From the NCBI GenBank assembly GCA_024223125.1, contig JAAEOP010000683.1, forward strand, positions 1-45,042: a DNA stretch of 45,042 nt, read 5' to 3'. Positions 34,596 through 43,477 of the stretch are shown here, in pieces. A model generated the notes under the pieces. The model searched no databases, was not told where the DNA came from, and was given only the letters and a program-made list of their open reading frames with translations. Position 1 is the stretch's first letter; the number at the start of each line of letters is the position of its first letter. This DNA comes from Chloroflexota bacterium. GTDB lineage: Bacteria; Chloroflexota; Anaerolineae; Promineifilales; Promineifilaceae. A program made the translations under genes and the position numbers.

Positions 34596-35329
34596 CCTGA
34601 CAGGAGGATCATTACCGTCACCAATGTGTGAAAGCGGGCTTTGTCCACTTTGCCATCTACTTGTGAACCGATGAAGATGCCGAGGAGAAGTGTGGGGATA
34701 ATGGTGAGATAGGTTTGCAGAACGGCCGTTGTCAAATGCTGTGTCATCCCATGTCCCACCACCACTAATGTGCCCTGCAACAGGAATAAACTTTGTAACA
34801 TAGCTCGGAATTCATCTTTCGGCCATTGGCTGGCCGAGCCGTACACGACAACGGGCGGACCAGGCACATTGTATGCGCCGCCCAGACAACCTGCCAAAAA
34901 ACCGGCGCCATAGCTCCAACGGGAAGATGGTACGGCCGCTTCGGCCAGCGACTTTTGATCGTTGCTAAGTGCAGGCGTAACTACTGGTCTAAACAGAGAA
35001 TACAAAGCGTAAGTTACCAGTACTACCCCCAACAAGACCCGAATTATCATTTCGGGGATATTGGTTACGGCCACAATACCTACCGGAACGCCCAGAGCGG
35101 CCGCTACCCCCAAACGCCCCAATTCACACCAATCAACAGCGCGACGATAACGCAACAAATTGATACTGTACAATGTCAGACCCAGCAGAGCTACGAGGGG
35201 AGCGGCCGTCTCTATACCCACCATTACCGTCAAGAGCGGCATGACCAGCAGTGCAAACCCAAACCCGGATAAAGTTTGCACCAACGCCGCCAGAAACACA
35301 ATGGTCATTAAGGAGGGTAATATTTTCAT
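34571..35329 (-). CDS. TauE/SafE (TSUP) family sulfite or sulfoacetate exporter
   Basis: A protein of 252 residues from ATG 35329; a TTG one codon earlier is ignored. It has about eight hydrophobic helices and the TSUP internal pattern: ALVQTLSGFGFALLVMPLLT near the N-terminus and FLAGCLGGAYNVPGPPVVVY in the second half. TSUP proteins move sulfur-containing anions across the inner membrane. Location beside suf genes hints at sulfur homeostasis (inference). It is convergent with the Rieske gene, and 150 bases upstream lies the class-V aminotransferase on the same strand. The spacer 35330-35479 shows nothing clear. Confidence 0.88.
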   Translation of the reverse strand: MKILPSLMTIVFLAALVQTLSGFGFALLVMPLLTVMVGIETAAPLVALLGLTLYSINLLRYRRAVDWCELGRLGVAAALGVPVGIVAVTNIPEMIIRVLLGVVLVTYALYSLFRPVVTPALSNDQKSLAEAAVPSSRWSYGAGFLAGCLGGAYNVPGPPVVVYGSASQWPKDEFRAMLQSLFLLQGTLVVVGHGMTQHLTTAVLQTYLTIIPTLLLGIFIGSQVDGKVDKARFHTLVTVMILLSGVVLLINW

Positions 35330-35479
35330 CAATTGCCGAGAGTAGTATAACTTTTAAGGAATCATCTCGATTTTTATCAATCTAGTTTGCATAACCCTAT
35401 TTCATCCATCCCGGCCCGCGTACAACGCAACCAGATAATGTCAAGGCCGATGTGGGCTTTACTTGCCAAGCGACTTTGA

Positions 35480-36712
35480 CTAATCCAGCGCGACAGTCAA
35501 ACCGCCAATTAATTGATTAATTTCTTGTTCAGATGTGTAATGCAAAAAGGAAAGTCGCAGTACGCCAGTTTCAAGCGAAACATTCATTCCTAGTAACGGC
35601 CGTACTGCATAAAAATTACCACTGCTAACCATCAGCTTATGTTCCGTCAACACAGAAACCACCTCACTGATGCTTTTTCTTCGTGGAATGATCGAAACAG
35701 TTGGGGCACGCAGTTCCGGATCATCTGGCCCTACAATGCGTACATCATCTCGATTTCGCAGCCAGCCCAGCAGAGGCATAAGCAACTGCTTCTCATGCGT
35801 CTGGAATAAATCATATAGTCGTCGGCCACGTTCAGCAGCTTCAACCTGTTCACTAAAATGACGAGCATACACAGTATCAAGATATTCTGCTATTCCGGCT
35901 GCGGCCGCGATTTGGGCATGATCTGGGCCAGCAGGCGTCAACATTTTACGCGCCAACCCATCATTAAAATAATGACCCTGATTGACCATCTTATCCAGAA
36001 GCTCTCGTTTCACCGTCATCAAACCCAAATGTGGCCCCCAGGTTTTGTAAAGCGAAAACAGATAAATATCAACGCCCAAAGCATTAACGTCAGGAAGGCC
36101 ATGCGGCGCAAAAGCTACCCCATCGGTGACAACAATAGCGCCGGCCGCTTTTCCCCTTGCAGCAATTTCAGCTACTGGGTTAATGTGGGCAACTACATTA
36201 GAACAGTGGGGAAAAGCAACCATGCGCGTTTTATCGGTCAATATATTGTCAAGTTCAGATAGATTTAGTTGACCCGATTCTGGATCAACCTGCCATTCTT
36301 TCACGACAATGCCTGTTGTTTCCAATCGTCGCCATACACCTGCATTTGCTTCGTGATCTTGGTTGGAGACGATAATTTCGTCCCCATCTTGCCACATACC
36401 GCGCAGCGCATGAGCCAGAACATAGGTGTTTTGTGAGGTTGAAGGGCCAAAATGCACCTCATCTTCACCTACATTTAGATAGGCTGACATTCGTCTGTAA
36501 GATTCATCCATTGCCGCGCCCCCTGCTTGCGCGGCCGGATACGGGCCATACGGCTGAACTTTCGATTTGGTATAAAAATGGGTTAAACGGCCGATGACTT
36601 GTTTGCAGGTGTAAGAACCACCCGCATTTTCAAAAAACCCCCATCCCTGAAGCGATGGCTCTGAAAAGGCAGGGAATTGAGAGCGGACAAAACTCAAATC
36701 TAAACTGGACAT
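35480..36712 (-). CDS. class-V aminotransferase, cysteine desulfurase-like, function uncertain
   Basis: A protein of 410 residues from ATG 36712, with TGAGGAAT as ribosome binding site. It is a fold-type I PLP enzyme: FFENAGGSY, FGPSTSQNTYVLAHAL, SNQDHEANAGVWRRLE, and the PLP lysine 223 in FSLYKTWGPH. It lacks the RAGHHCA active-site loop of SufS. The corresponding region (HKLMVSSGNFYAVRPLLG) has no cysteine, so classical cysteine desulfurase activity is doubtful. Similar proteins are annotated as selenocysteine lyase/isopenicillin epimerase-like. It ends a minus-strand run that includes the alcohol dehydrogenase and lpdA. Confidence 0.88.
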   Translation of the reverse strand: MSSLDLSFVRSQFPAFSEPSLQGWGFFENAGGSYTCKQVIGRLTHFYTKSKVQPYGPYPAAQAGGAAMDESYRRMSAYLNVGEDEVHFGPSTSQNTYVLAHALRGMWQDGDEIIVSNQDHEANAGVWRRLETTGIVVKEWQVDPESGQLNLSELDNILTDKTRMVAFPHCSNVVAHINPVAEIAARGKAAGAIVVTDGVAFAPHGLPDVNALGVDIYLFSLYKTWGPHLGLMTVKRELLDKMVNQGHYFNDGLARKMLTPAGPDHAQIAAAAGIAEYLDTVYARHFSEQVEAAERGRRLYDLFQTHEKQLLMPLLGWLRNRDDVRIVGPDDPELRAPTVSIIPRRKSISEVVSVLTEHKLMVSSGNFYAVRPLLGMNVSLETGVLRLSFLHYTSEQEINQLIGGLTVALD

Positions 36713-36754
36713 TTGTTATTCCTCATAAAAGATATATGTGGTTGCTTCATACGC

Positions 36755-37795
36755 CTACAAACGATCCACAACCGTAATCCCCGTCCCCCTAAAATGACTC
36801 ATATTCACAAGTTCATCAATTGATTCTGCCAACGAAATTGTTTTACGCACCAACCTGTCCGGATGCAATTTCCCGGCTTGAATCATCCGCAACATTTCAG
36901 GATAACGGTGTGCCTGCATCCCATGACTTCCCAATACTTCCAGTTCATGAGCAATAACCTTGCCCCACGGCAGCGGAGCTTGCTCATGATCGCCCGCCAT
37001 CAACCCTACCTGAATATGTTTACCGCGACGACGCAAGTTGGCAATGGAGTTGTAACATGTGGTGGGATGACCCAAAGCATCAACAGAAACATGAGCGCCA
37101 CCATTTGTGATTTCTTGTACTTCAGCCACAACATCGGGCGATGTTTGAGCATTGACTGTGGCTATGGCTCCCAACGATTGGACAAAGTCCAGCGTCTCGT
37201 CGTTAATGTCCACCGCCACCACATTTGCACCCAACGCATTAGCAATCATAACGGCCGAAAGTCCCACACCCCCACAACCATGAACAGCCACCCATTGACC
37301 GGCTGATACCCGACCTTGATCAACAATAGCACGAAAAGAAGTAACGAAACGACAACCCAGACTGGCGGCCGCTATAAAATCTATTTCCGGGGGCAACCCG
37401 ACCAAATTCGTATCCGCGCGGTTGATGTTCACAAATTGGGCAAACGACCCCCAATGCGTAAAACCCGGTTGGAATTGATCGTGACACACCTGATGATTAC
37501 CAGAAGCACATTCAGGACAACTGCCGCAGCCGCCTACAAAGGGAACTGTAACCCGACTGCCTTTCTGCCAACGCTTCACATCTTGCCCCATTTCAACAAT
37601 AACGCCGGCTAATTCATGTCCGGGCACATGAGGCAAGGTTATATCAGGATCATGTCCCATCCAACCATGCCAATCACTACGACAAATACCCGTCGCTTCT
37701 ACTTTTAACACTGCCCCATCCTTTGTCGGAATGGGATCAGGTAATGTTTCGATAGTGGGTTGTTTTTGGAATTCGGTAAAAAATACAGCTTTCAT
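36755..37795 (-). CDS. zinc-dependent alcohol dehydrogenase
   Basis: A protein of 346 residues from ATG 37795. It is a medium-chain dehydrogenase/reductase. Catalytic zinc ligands are visible: cysteine 38 in [11 protein letters not shown], and histidine 60 with glutamate 61 in PGHELAG. Structural zinc cysteines are 90, 93, 96 and 104 ([17 protein letters not shown]). The NAD-binding loop is [12 protein letters not shown]. It oxidises an alcohol or reduces an aldehyde; the substrate is unknown. Its start overlaps the lpdA stop as TAATG, so the two are coupled. Confidence 0.93.
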   Translation of the reverse strand: MKAVFFTEFQKQPTIETLPDPIPTKDGAVLKVEATGICRSDWHGWMGHDPDITLPHVPGHELAGVIVEMGQDVKRWQKGSRVTVPFVGGCGSCPECASGNHQVCHDQFQPGFTHWGSFAQFVNINRADTNLVGLPPEIDFIAAASLGCRFVTSFRAIVDQGRVSAGQWVAVHGCGGVGLSAVMIANALGANVVAVDINDETLDFVQSLGAIATVNAQTSPDVVAEVQEITNGGAHVSVDALGHPTTCYNSIANLRRRGKHIQVGLMAGDHEQAPLPWGKVIAHELEVLGSHGMQAHRYPEMLRMIQAGKLHPDRLVRKTISLAESIDELVNMSHFRGTGITVVDRL

Positions 37796-39186
37796 TAGAT
37801 GGCGATATATTCCCCTTCGATGCCGTGAGCTGCTTCCATAATCGCTTCATTTAGCGTGGGATGGGCGTGAACGTTGCGGGCAATTTCGTGGGCTGTTAAT
37901 TCAGCGTTGTGAGCCAGGGTCAGCTCTGGAAGCAGTTCGGTTACATCCGGGCCAATCATATGCGCGCCCAAAATCTCACCATACTCAGCGTCGGCAATGA
38001 TTTTGACAAACCCATCTCGTTCTCCCAGCCCCAGCGCTTTGCCGTTGGCCTGGAAAGGGAATTGGCCGACGTTAATTTCGTAGCCCGCTTCTCTGGCCTG
38101 AGCTTCGGTGTAGCCAAAGCTGGCTACTTGCGGCACACAGTAGGTTGCTCGCGGCAGCATACGGTAATCTAACGGTTCGGTATGTTCGCCGGCAATGGCT
38201 TCGGCCGCTACCAACCCCATTGCCGAAGCGATGTGCGCCAATCGCCACTCGGTGGCCACATCGCCAATGGCGTAGATATGAGGGATGTTGGTTTGCATCG
38301 TGTCGTCAATGGCGATGGCCCCTCGTTCGGTAAGCTGTACCCCGGCCGCTTCCAGACCGATGTTTTCGACGTTGGGCTGAAAGTTAACGGCTACCATCAC
38401 CTGATCAGCTTCCAGTTGGCTGCCATCAGGTAAATCTATAAGGACACCGTTGTTATTGGTTTGGATGTTTTGCACGGCCGTATCCAACAACAGCTTCACC
38501 CCCAATTTCTTATACGCCTTTTCCAACACTGTGCTAACTTCTGGTTCCTCATTGGGCAATAAATGAGACATCATCTCCACAATCGTCACCTCAACCCCAT
38601 AATTAGCCCACATATAGGCAAACTCTACCCCAATGACGCCGCCACCAATAATCAGTAATTTCTGCGGCAGCTTATCACTTAAAATCGCTTCTTTGTAGGA
38701 AATGATGCGCTCGCCATCAAAAGGGATGCCTGGTAGTTGACGCGGCCGTGCGCCCGTGGCAATGATGATATGTTTGCCGCGCAGCGTTTCTTCCTCACCC
38801 TTGTTGAGCGTTACTTGAATGGTATGGGGATCGGTTAGTTGTCCCGATCCATCATAGGTGTCAATCTTATTCTTACGCATCAAGAAACCGATGCCTTTAA
38901 CCAGCCGTTTGGAGATTTGGCGGCTGCGTTTGTAGGCTGCCCCGTAATCTACTTTCAAATTATCAAAGCTAAAGCCAAACTCTTTAGCCCGATGGGTGAG
39001 GGTGTGAACGACCTCGGCATTTTTCAGCAAGGCTTTGGAAGGAATGCAGCCCACATTTAAGCAGACACCGCCCCAATATTCGCGTTCGACAACGGCCGTT
39101 TTCAACCCTAACTGTGCCGCTCGAATGGCAGCTACATAACCGCCCGGCCCCGCACCCAAAACAATGACATCATATTCATTCGTCAT
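37795..39186 (-). CDS. lpdA: dihydrolipoyl dehydrogenase (E3)
   Basis: A protein of 463 residues from ATG 39186, with CGGAGAG as ribosome binding site. It is a flavoprotein with FAD loop [10 protein letters not shown], redox disulfide [16 protein letters not shown] (cysteines 42 and 47), NAD loop [11 protein letters not shown] and IYAIGDV. The interface dyad is histidine 442 and glutamate 447 in [16 protein letters not shown]. It reoxidises dihydrolipoamide of pyruvate or oxoglutarate dehydrogenase or the glycine cleavage system. None of those partners is adjacent. The coupling to a zinc alcohol dehydrogenase is unusual. Confidence 0.97.
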   Translation of the reverse strand: MTNEYDVIVLGAGPGGYVAAIRAAQLGLKTAVVEREYWGGVCLNVGCIPSKALLKNAEVVHTLTHRAKEFGFSFDNLKVDYGAAYKRSRQISKRLVKGIGFLMRKNKIDTYDGSGQLTDPHTIQVTLNKGEEETLRGKHIIIATGARPRQLPGIPFDGERIISYKEAILSDKLPQKLLIIGGGVIGVEFAYMWANYGVEVTIVEMMSHLLPNEEPEVSTVLEKAYKKLGVKLLLDTAVQNIQTNNNGVLIDLPDGSQLEADQVMVAVNFQPNVENIGLEAAGVQLTERGAIAIDDTMQTNIPHIYAIGDVATEWRLAHIASAMGLVAAEAIAGEHTEPLDYRMLPRATYCVPQVASFGYTEAQAREAGYEINVGQFPFQANGKALGLGERDGFVKIIADAEYGEILGAHMIGPDVTELLPELTLAHNAELTAHEIARNVHAHPTLNEAIMEAAHGIEGEYIAI

Positions 39187-39227
39187 AAAAAACTCTCCGT
39201 TTGATTGGTATAGACTCTCAAAAAAAG

Positions 39228-39318
39228 AATAACGAATAGTGAATAATGAAATGTGAATGGTGAATAAATCTTCATCTCACAATTCATTATTAATTATTCA
39301 CAATTCATTATTTCCCTG
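39228..39318. repeat. 7-base degenerate tandem array, copy 6 (GAATAGT/ACAATTC type), the longest
   Basis: GAATAGT, GAATAAT, GAAATGT, GAATGGT, GAATAAA is followed by the inverted half ACAATTC, ATTATTA, ATTATTC, ACAATTC, ATTATTT. It lies just upstream of lpdA, in a 699-base gene-free region (39187-39885) that also holds a pseudogene and palindromes. Confidence 0.7.
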
Positions 39319-39386
39319 ATCATCGACAATGTTTTGTCAATATTGGCGTTGTTAGCGCCTACATCAAGAATTTGGGAGATTATACC

Positions 39387-39612
39387 CTATCCGGCATAAC
39401 TCCAACCAACATGAGGTAAGGTCAGGGTATCAGTTACGGCTCCTTCTTTTAGAACATCCCCCCAATCACTTCGCCCACTAAAATAGCATGATCACCACCA
39501 ACATCTACCATTTGGCGACCATGGCGTTCACATCATCACCATTGCGGGAAGTGATGCTATGAAAGCCATAGGGCATACGATTCAAAACATCTTTAATAGG
39601 ATCATTTGACAT
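39387..39612 (-). pseudogene. flavin reductase-like gene with internal deletion and frameshift
   Basis: ATG 39612 has a good AGGAGAG site and begins MSNDPIKDVLNRMPYGFHS, then ITSRNGDDVNAMVAKW, the N-terminus of flavin reductase-like (FMN-binding split barrel) proteins. A TAG follows. In another frame the family's C-terminal half appears at once as MVDVGGDHAILVGEVIGG. After one more frameshift it reads DVLKEGAVTDTLTLPHVGWS and ends YAG. About 100 central residues are missing. The ribosome binding site is still good, so the loss may be recent. Confidence 0.8.
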
Positions 39613-39669
39613 GAGTTTCTCTCCTTGTGGATGGTGGTTAGTGGTTAGTACCAGCAACCATTCACATTA

Positions 39670-39822
39670 TCATTTTGAGCTTAGGAATGAGGATTAAATA
39701 AAACCCGAAAGTTGTCATTCCTGTGAAGGCAGGAATCCATCTTTTCTGAGGAGTGGATACCCGCCTTCGCGGGTATGACAGATTAAAGTTTGGGGATTAA
39801 ATAAATCCCCATTCCTTAACGA
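39670..39822. repeat. composite REP-like palindromic element
   Basis: The outer arms are TTAGGAATGAGGATT and its near complement AATCCCCATTCCTTAA. The inner arms are the well-known REP-type TGTCATTCCTGTGAAGGCAGG (39713 on) and, inverted, CCCGCCTTCGCGGGTATGACA (to 39780). GGGGATT/AATCCCC adds a small hairpin at the right end. There is no coding capacity. Confidence 0.75.
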
Positions 39823-39836
39823 ATTTTAGATGGGTT

Positions 39837-39860
39837 CAAACTGGACGAAAGTCCAGTTTG
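39837..39860. repeat. perfect 10-pair hairpin with GAAA loop
   Basis: CAAACTGGAC and GTCCAGTTTG flank the tetraloop GAAA, 26 bases after the end of the MoaD-like gene (minus strand). It could act as its terminator or be one of the dispersed hairpins. Confidence 0.65.
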
Positions 39861-39885
39861 TTTGAGGGGGTTAGATTGAACTGGT

Positions 39886-40125
39886 TTAACCACCGGAGAG
39901 GGCAGGCATCAGGTGAACTTGATCGCCTGCTTGCAAGATATGTGTAGAGTCGGCAACACGGCCGTTGACCACCAACAACAGCGTCTCCCCTGGCAGCATC
40001 ACTCCTATATCAGCCATCAATTCAGTAATACTGCTTCCAGAGAGTATCTCTACTTCAATCTGGCGTTGAGGACCGTCGGGCGACGGCCGTTGTAAAATCG
40101 TATGCAAGTGAACGGTAACAATCAT
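39886..40125 (-). CDS. MoaD/ThiS-family small ubiquitin-like sulfur carrier
   Basis: A protein of 79 residues from ATG 40125, overlapping the oxidoreductase stop as TGATG. It has the beta-grasp pattern and ends in the essential di-glycine (LMPALSGG). MoaD donates sulfur to molybdopterin. A MoaD-like gene fused to the transcription unit of a tungsten aldehyde ferredoxin oxidoreductase is a known arrangement and suggests a role in its tungstopterin cofactor (inference). VNGRVADSTHILQAGDQVHL is the typical middle block. Nothing else from pterin synthesis is in the window. Confidence 0.88.
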   Translation of the reverse strand: MIVTVHLHTILQRPSPDGPQRQIEVEILSGSSITELMADIGVMLPGETLLLVVNGRVADSTHILQAGDQVHLMPALSGG

Positions 40126-41825
40126 CAGAAGTCAAAAATCGTATCCAAATGCTCATCCGGCACATCAAACACCGTATGATGAGGAGCTAATGGTTCCCGC
40201 GTCATCCATTCCGGCAGGCGGTCATCTTCCTTTGTAAACCCGGCTCGACGGTTAAACTCCCGCTCCAACCGGATTGTTTGCCGTCCCAAATCGTGCAAAA
40301 TAGTATCAGTTACATCCCAATCATAACGGGCATTCAGTAAATCCCGAATTGTGTCTGGCGCGGCCGCAAAGCCAAATCCAGCAAAAACACACGCGCCTAA
40401 GGTATCGTAACCGGCCATACTCAACTGAGCATTACGCGATACCTCTTGCTGGACGTTCGGGTCCAGATGGTCTACCTTAGCTCGTATGGTCAAGCCAGAG
40501 GTGTGATCTGCCCCTTGCGCTGTGGTGGCATAGGTGACGCCGGTTCCTTTAATGGCACGGGGATCATAGGCTGAAATGGCCTGTCCCTTGACGGCCGGAA
40601 CCCGCTCCACCCCATACACCTTGCCCACCGTCACCGCCCCGTTACCAAGTACGCGCCCCAACGGTGAACCGGCACGAATTTCGCGGGTGAGTTCTAAAGC
40701 CCGCTCCCCATCTCCCCAGGCCAGCAAACCAGCATCGGCCGCTACGCCTAATGCCGCCCCAATCTCAATCGAGTCCAACCCCAAATCATTCACTTCCCAG
40801 TTCAGGCGGGCAATCATATCCAGCGAGTCAATACCCAAATTGGAACCCATCAGGCCAATTGTTTCATATTCCACAGGCGAGACGATTTCTTCACCATCTT
40901 CGCTGCCAAAAATGTTAGAGCAGCGAATGGTGCAACCGGCCATGCAAGCGTGGGTTGTTTCGCTGGCCCCGTCTCGAGTTTGCAACAAATCGTGCATAAA
41001 TTCACCGCTAATTTTGTCCGCCCCTTCAAACTGCCCCGCAGAGAAGTTGCGGGTGGGAATGGCGCCAAAGGCATTGGTGATAAGGGTCATCCCGGCCGTG
41101 CCATAATCAGCATAAGATTGAGTTTGTGGATGAGCCATCAACTCTTTGTTGTAGATTTTTTGAGCTGTGCGAAAAGCTTTTTTGTCGGCGAGGGGCGGTT
41201 TTTGGCAGCCCTCTTTGTCAAAGATAATCGCCTTTAATCCTTTGCTACCCATCACCGCCCCCAAACCACCGCGGGCATTGATGCGGGAAGGAACGTTATC
41301 TTTGTCCAGATTTTGGATCCCGGCGCTAGCCAGTTTCATCTCGCCGCCGGGGCCGATGAGGGAGATGGCAACTTTATCTCCGTACCGTTCCAGCAAAGCG
41401 GGCGCCGTTTCGTAGACGCCCTTTCCGGCCAACTCATCTGCTTTTTCCCAGCGGCCGCCGGCCTGGCTCAAATGTAAAACCCACCAACCTGGCTCCTGGG
41501 GTTGGTCTTCAATGATCAATGCTTTCATGCCTAAATAAGCCATTGTCAGACCGGTGCTACCGCCCGCATTGCTCTCTTTAATACCGCCCGTCAGCGGACT
41601 TTTGCCGCCGATAGAGAGGCGGTCACAACTGGAGAGCATGTGCCCCACCAGCAAACCGGGGGCAAAGATAAGTTTATTGTTTGGGCCAAGTGGTTCGCAG
41701 GTGGGCGTTACTTCATCTACCAAGATTTGAGCCAACAAACCACGGCCGCCTAATGCTTCCCAATAATCGGGGACAACTTCTTGAGAAAGTGTTTGATCCT
41801 GTACACTCACGCGCCAGATTTTCAT
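40125..41825 (-). CDS. tungsten-containing aldehyde ferredoxin oxidoreductase
   Basis: A protein of 566 residues from ATG 41825, with AGAGGT as ribosome binding site. It is a member of the AOR family: the N-terminal domain reads GGRGLLAQIL...FAPGLLVGHMLSSCDRLSIGGKSPLTG, and the 4Fe-4S cysteines are 294, 298 and 302 (CMAGCTIRC), plus a later GAC. The pterin-binding block reads GADHTSGLTIRA. It oxidises aldehydes to acids with ferredoxin. Length is slightly short of the roughly 600 of archaeal AOR. It is translationally coupled to the MoaD-like gene. Confidence 0.93.
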   Translation of the reverse strand: MKIWRVSVQDQTLSQEVVPDYWEALGGRGLLAQILVDEVTPTCEPLGPNNKLIFAPGLLVGHMLSSCDRLSIGGKSPLTGGIKESNAGGSTGLTMAYLGMKALIIEDQPQEPGWWVLHLSQAGGRWEKADELAGKGVYETAPALLERYGDKVAISLIGPGGEMKLASAGIQNLDKDNVPSRINARGGLGAVMGSKGLKAIIFDKEGCQKPPLADKKAFRTAQKIYNKELMAHPQTQSYADYGTAGMTLITNAFGAIPTRNFSAGQFEGADKISGEFMHDLLQTRDGASETTHACMAGCTIRCSNIFGSEDGEEIVSPVEYETIGLMGSNLGIDSLDMIARLNWEVNDLGLDSIEIGAALGVAADAGLLAWGDGERALELTREIRAGSPLGRVLGNGAVTVGKVYGVERVPAVKGQAISAYDPRAIKGTGVTYATTAQGADHTSGLTIRAKVDHLDPNVQQEVSRNAQLSMAGYDTLGACVFAGFGFAAAPDTIRDLLNARYDWDVTDTILHDLGRQTIRLEREFNRRAGFTKEDDRLPEWMTREPLAPHHTVFDVPDEHLDTIFDF

Positions 41826-41834
41826 TTTATACCT

Positions 41835-42182
41835 CTATTTCTCATGATATTCGCTTATGATTTCAATTAAACCGACAATATTATCATTTAGTTCTTCAAG
41901 ACGTTCTGCTGGAATCCACCATTCAGTATGATAAGATGCCCCTACTTTATGAATTTCAAATTGCTCCACAAACTCTTTTTGCACTTCAAACTTTGTAACG
42001 AATCCACTTCCGCTGGCTTGAACATTCCATCTTGAGGCGATCTCAGTAGCATACTGCTCATTTGTTACAGGATAAAATATAGGCTGTTCAGGCAACCGTG
42101 GCGGCCATCGTTTGTATCTGCTGTCGATTATCAATTCCAGTTCTTTTGGTCCGGTTGGACGATATAGAGTTACTGTTTCCAT
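41835..42182 (-). CDS. small protein of the 'ADP-ribosylation/crystallin J1' annotation group
   Basis: A protein of 115 residues from ATG 42182. The frame reaches back to 42419, but the extra sequence overlaps the aminotransferase gene and is rejected. It opens METVTLYRPTGPKELELI and has the conserved WPPRLPEQPIFYPVTNEQYA, then GFVTKFEV and HTEWWIPAERLEELN. Databases call such proteins 'ADP-ribosylation/crystallin J1', although they are far too short for an ADP-ribosylglycohydrolase. Their function is unknown. It sits between the class-III aminotransferase and the aldehyde oxidoreductase, 9 bases before the latter. Confidence 0.75.
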   Translation of the reverse strand: METVTLYRPTGPKELELIIDSRYKRWPPRLPEQPIFYPVTNEQYATEIASRWNVQASGSGFVTKFEVQKEFVEQFEIHKVGASYHTEWWIPAERLEELNDNIVGLIEIISEYHEK

Positions 42183-42199
42183 GATAATCCGATGCCCTA

Positions 42200-43462
42200 T
42201 CAAACGGCCGTTAACGCCTCGCCAAAAATATCCAATGTCTCTCGCACCTGTTCCTGATTCACGATCAATGGTGGAATCCAGCGGACGACATTGCCATACG
42301 GACCACAGGTTAACAGGAGCAGGTTTCGTTCCCGGCAGGCAGCAGTCACGGCCGCAGCCTTCTCCGCCCATGGCTCTCCATTTGCATAGCTGAATTCGGT
42401 AGCGATCATCAACCCCCAACCGCGTACATCTCCAATTTCAGGGTACTCTTCTTGCAGTTGGCGCAGACCGGCCGTTAGCGCCTGCCCCATTTTCCGCGAA
42501 TTTTCAATCAGCCCTTCATCACGCAAGACTTGGATGGTGGCGACGGCCGCAGCGCAAGCCACTGCATTGCCGCCATACGTACCCCCATGAGAACCGGGCG
42601 GCCATTTGTCCATAAGTTCACGGGAAGCGACAATGCCAGAAAGGGGCATACCAGAAGCCAATCCTTTAGCCATAATCATGATGTCGGGCACAACGCCGCT
42701 GTGATCCATGCCGAACCATTTACCAGTACGGCCGAATCCACTTTGCACCTCATCCGCGACCAACAAAATCCCGTGTTCATCACAAATTTGACGTACTTTT
42801 TCTATAAAGCTGTTGGGGGCGGGCACGTAGCCGCCTTCGCCTAGCTCCGGTTCAATGACGATAGCGGCCGTTTCCGAGGGCGCCGTTTGCATTTTGAGCA
42901 ATCGTTTCAATTCTTTGATGCAAAAGTTCACGGCCGTTTCCTCATCCCAACCATAATAATAAACATACGGGAACGGAGAAACGAAGATGCCAGGGACGAG
43001 GGGCTGATAACCGGCACGATAAATCGTTTTGCTGGTGGTCATGGCCATGGTGGCATGGGTGCGGCCGTGGAACGATCCCTGGAAGACGATGATATTCTGT
43101 TTGCCGGTAGCAGCACGGGCCAATTTTACGGCCGCTTCCACCGCCTCTGCTCCCGAATTGGAAAAGAAGTAACTGTCTAACTGTTCTGGTAAAATTTGGC
43201 TCAACGCTTCCGTCAGTTGAATCATCGGTTCATGGTAAACAATATTCGCCTGGGCATGTAAAATTTTGGCTGCCTGCGCCTGTACCGCAGCCACAACTTT
43301 CGGATGGGCATGGCCCGTATTCGTCACACCAATACCACTGGTAAAATCAATATACCGTTTGCCATCCACATCGTACAAATAAATGCCTTCGCCATGATCG
43401 GCCACAATCGTCGCGGAACGGCTCCAGACCGGGGAAATGCGGTTGAATGAATAACTGCTCAT
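42200..43462 (-). CDS. class-III aminotransferase, 4-aminobutyrate/acetylornithine type
   Basis: A protein of 420 residues from ATG 43462, with AAGAGG as ribosome binding site. It is a fold-type I PLP enzyme. RYIDFTSGIGVTNTGHAHPK and FFSNSGAEAVEAAVKLAR are standard, followed by FQGSFHGRT. The PLP-binding lysine is 266 in MAKGLASGMPLSG, and GGTYGGNAVACAAA follows. It is close to 4-aminobutyrate transaminases (GabT), although acetylornithine or other omega-amino substrates are possible. It begins a four-gene unit with aldehyde oxidoreductase. Transaminase-produced semialdehyde feeding the oxidoreductase is an attractive inference. Confidence 0.9.
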   Translation of the reverse strand: MSSYSFNRISPVWSRSATIVADHGEGIYLYDVDGKRYIDFTSGIGVTNTGHAHPKVVAAVQAQAAKILHAQANIVYHEPMIQLTEALSQILPEQLDSYFFSNSGAEAVEAAVKLARAATGKQNIIVFQGSFHGRTHATMAMTTSKTIYRAGYQPLVPGIFVSPFPYVYYYGWDEETAVNFCIKELKRLLKMQTAPSETAAIVIEPELGEGGYVPAPNSFIEKVRQICDEHGILLVADEVQSGFGRTGKWFGMDHSGVVPDIMIMAKGLASGMPLSGIVASRELMDKWPPGSHGGTYGGNAVACAAAVATIQVLRDEGLIENSRKMGQALTAGLRQLQEEYPEIGDVRGWGLMIATEFSYANGEPWAEKAAAVTAACRERNLLLLTCGPYGNVVRWIPPLIVNQEQVRETLDIFGEALTAV

Positions 43463-43477
43463 GATAACCTCTTGTAG

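Noticed and set aside
35333..35479. Minus-strand fragment reading GLDIIWLRCTRAGMDEIG in the spacer between the TauE and class-V aminotransferase genes
   Set aside because: About 35 codons, no start and no family. Too short to separate from chance.
41835..42419. 194-residue version of the small protein before the aldehyde oxidoreductase
   Set aside because: The first 79 residues lie opposite conserved aminotransferase frames and do not match the family. The ATG at 42182 fits homologues.
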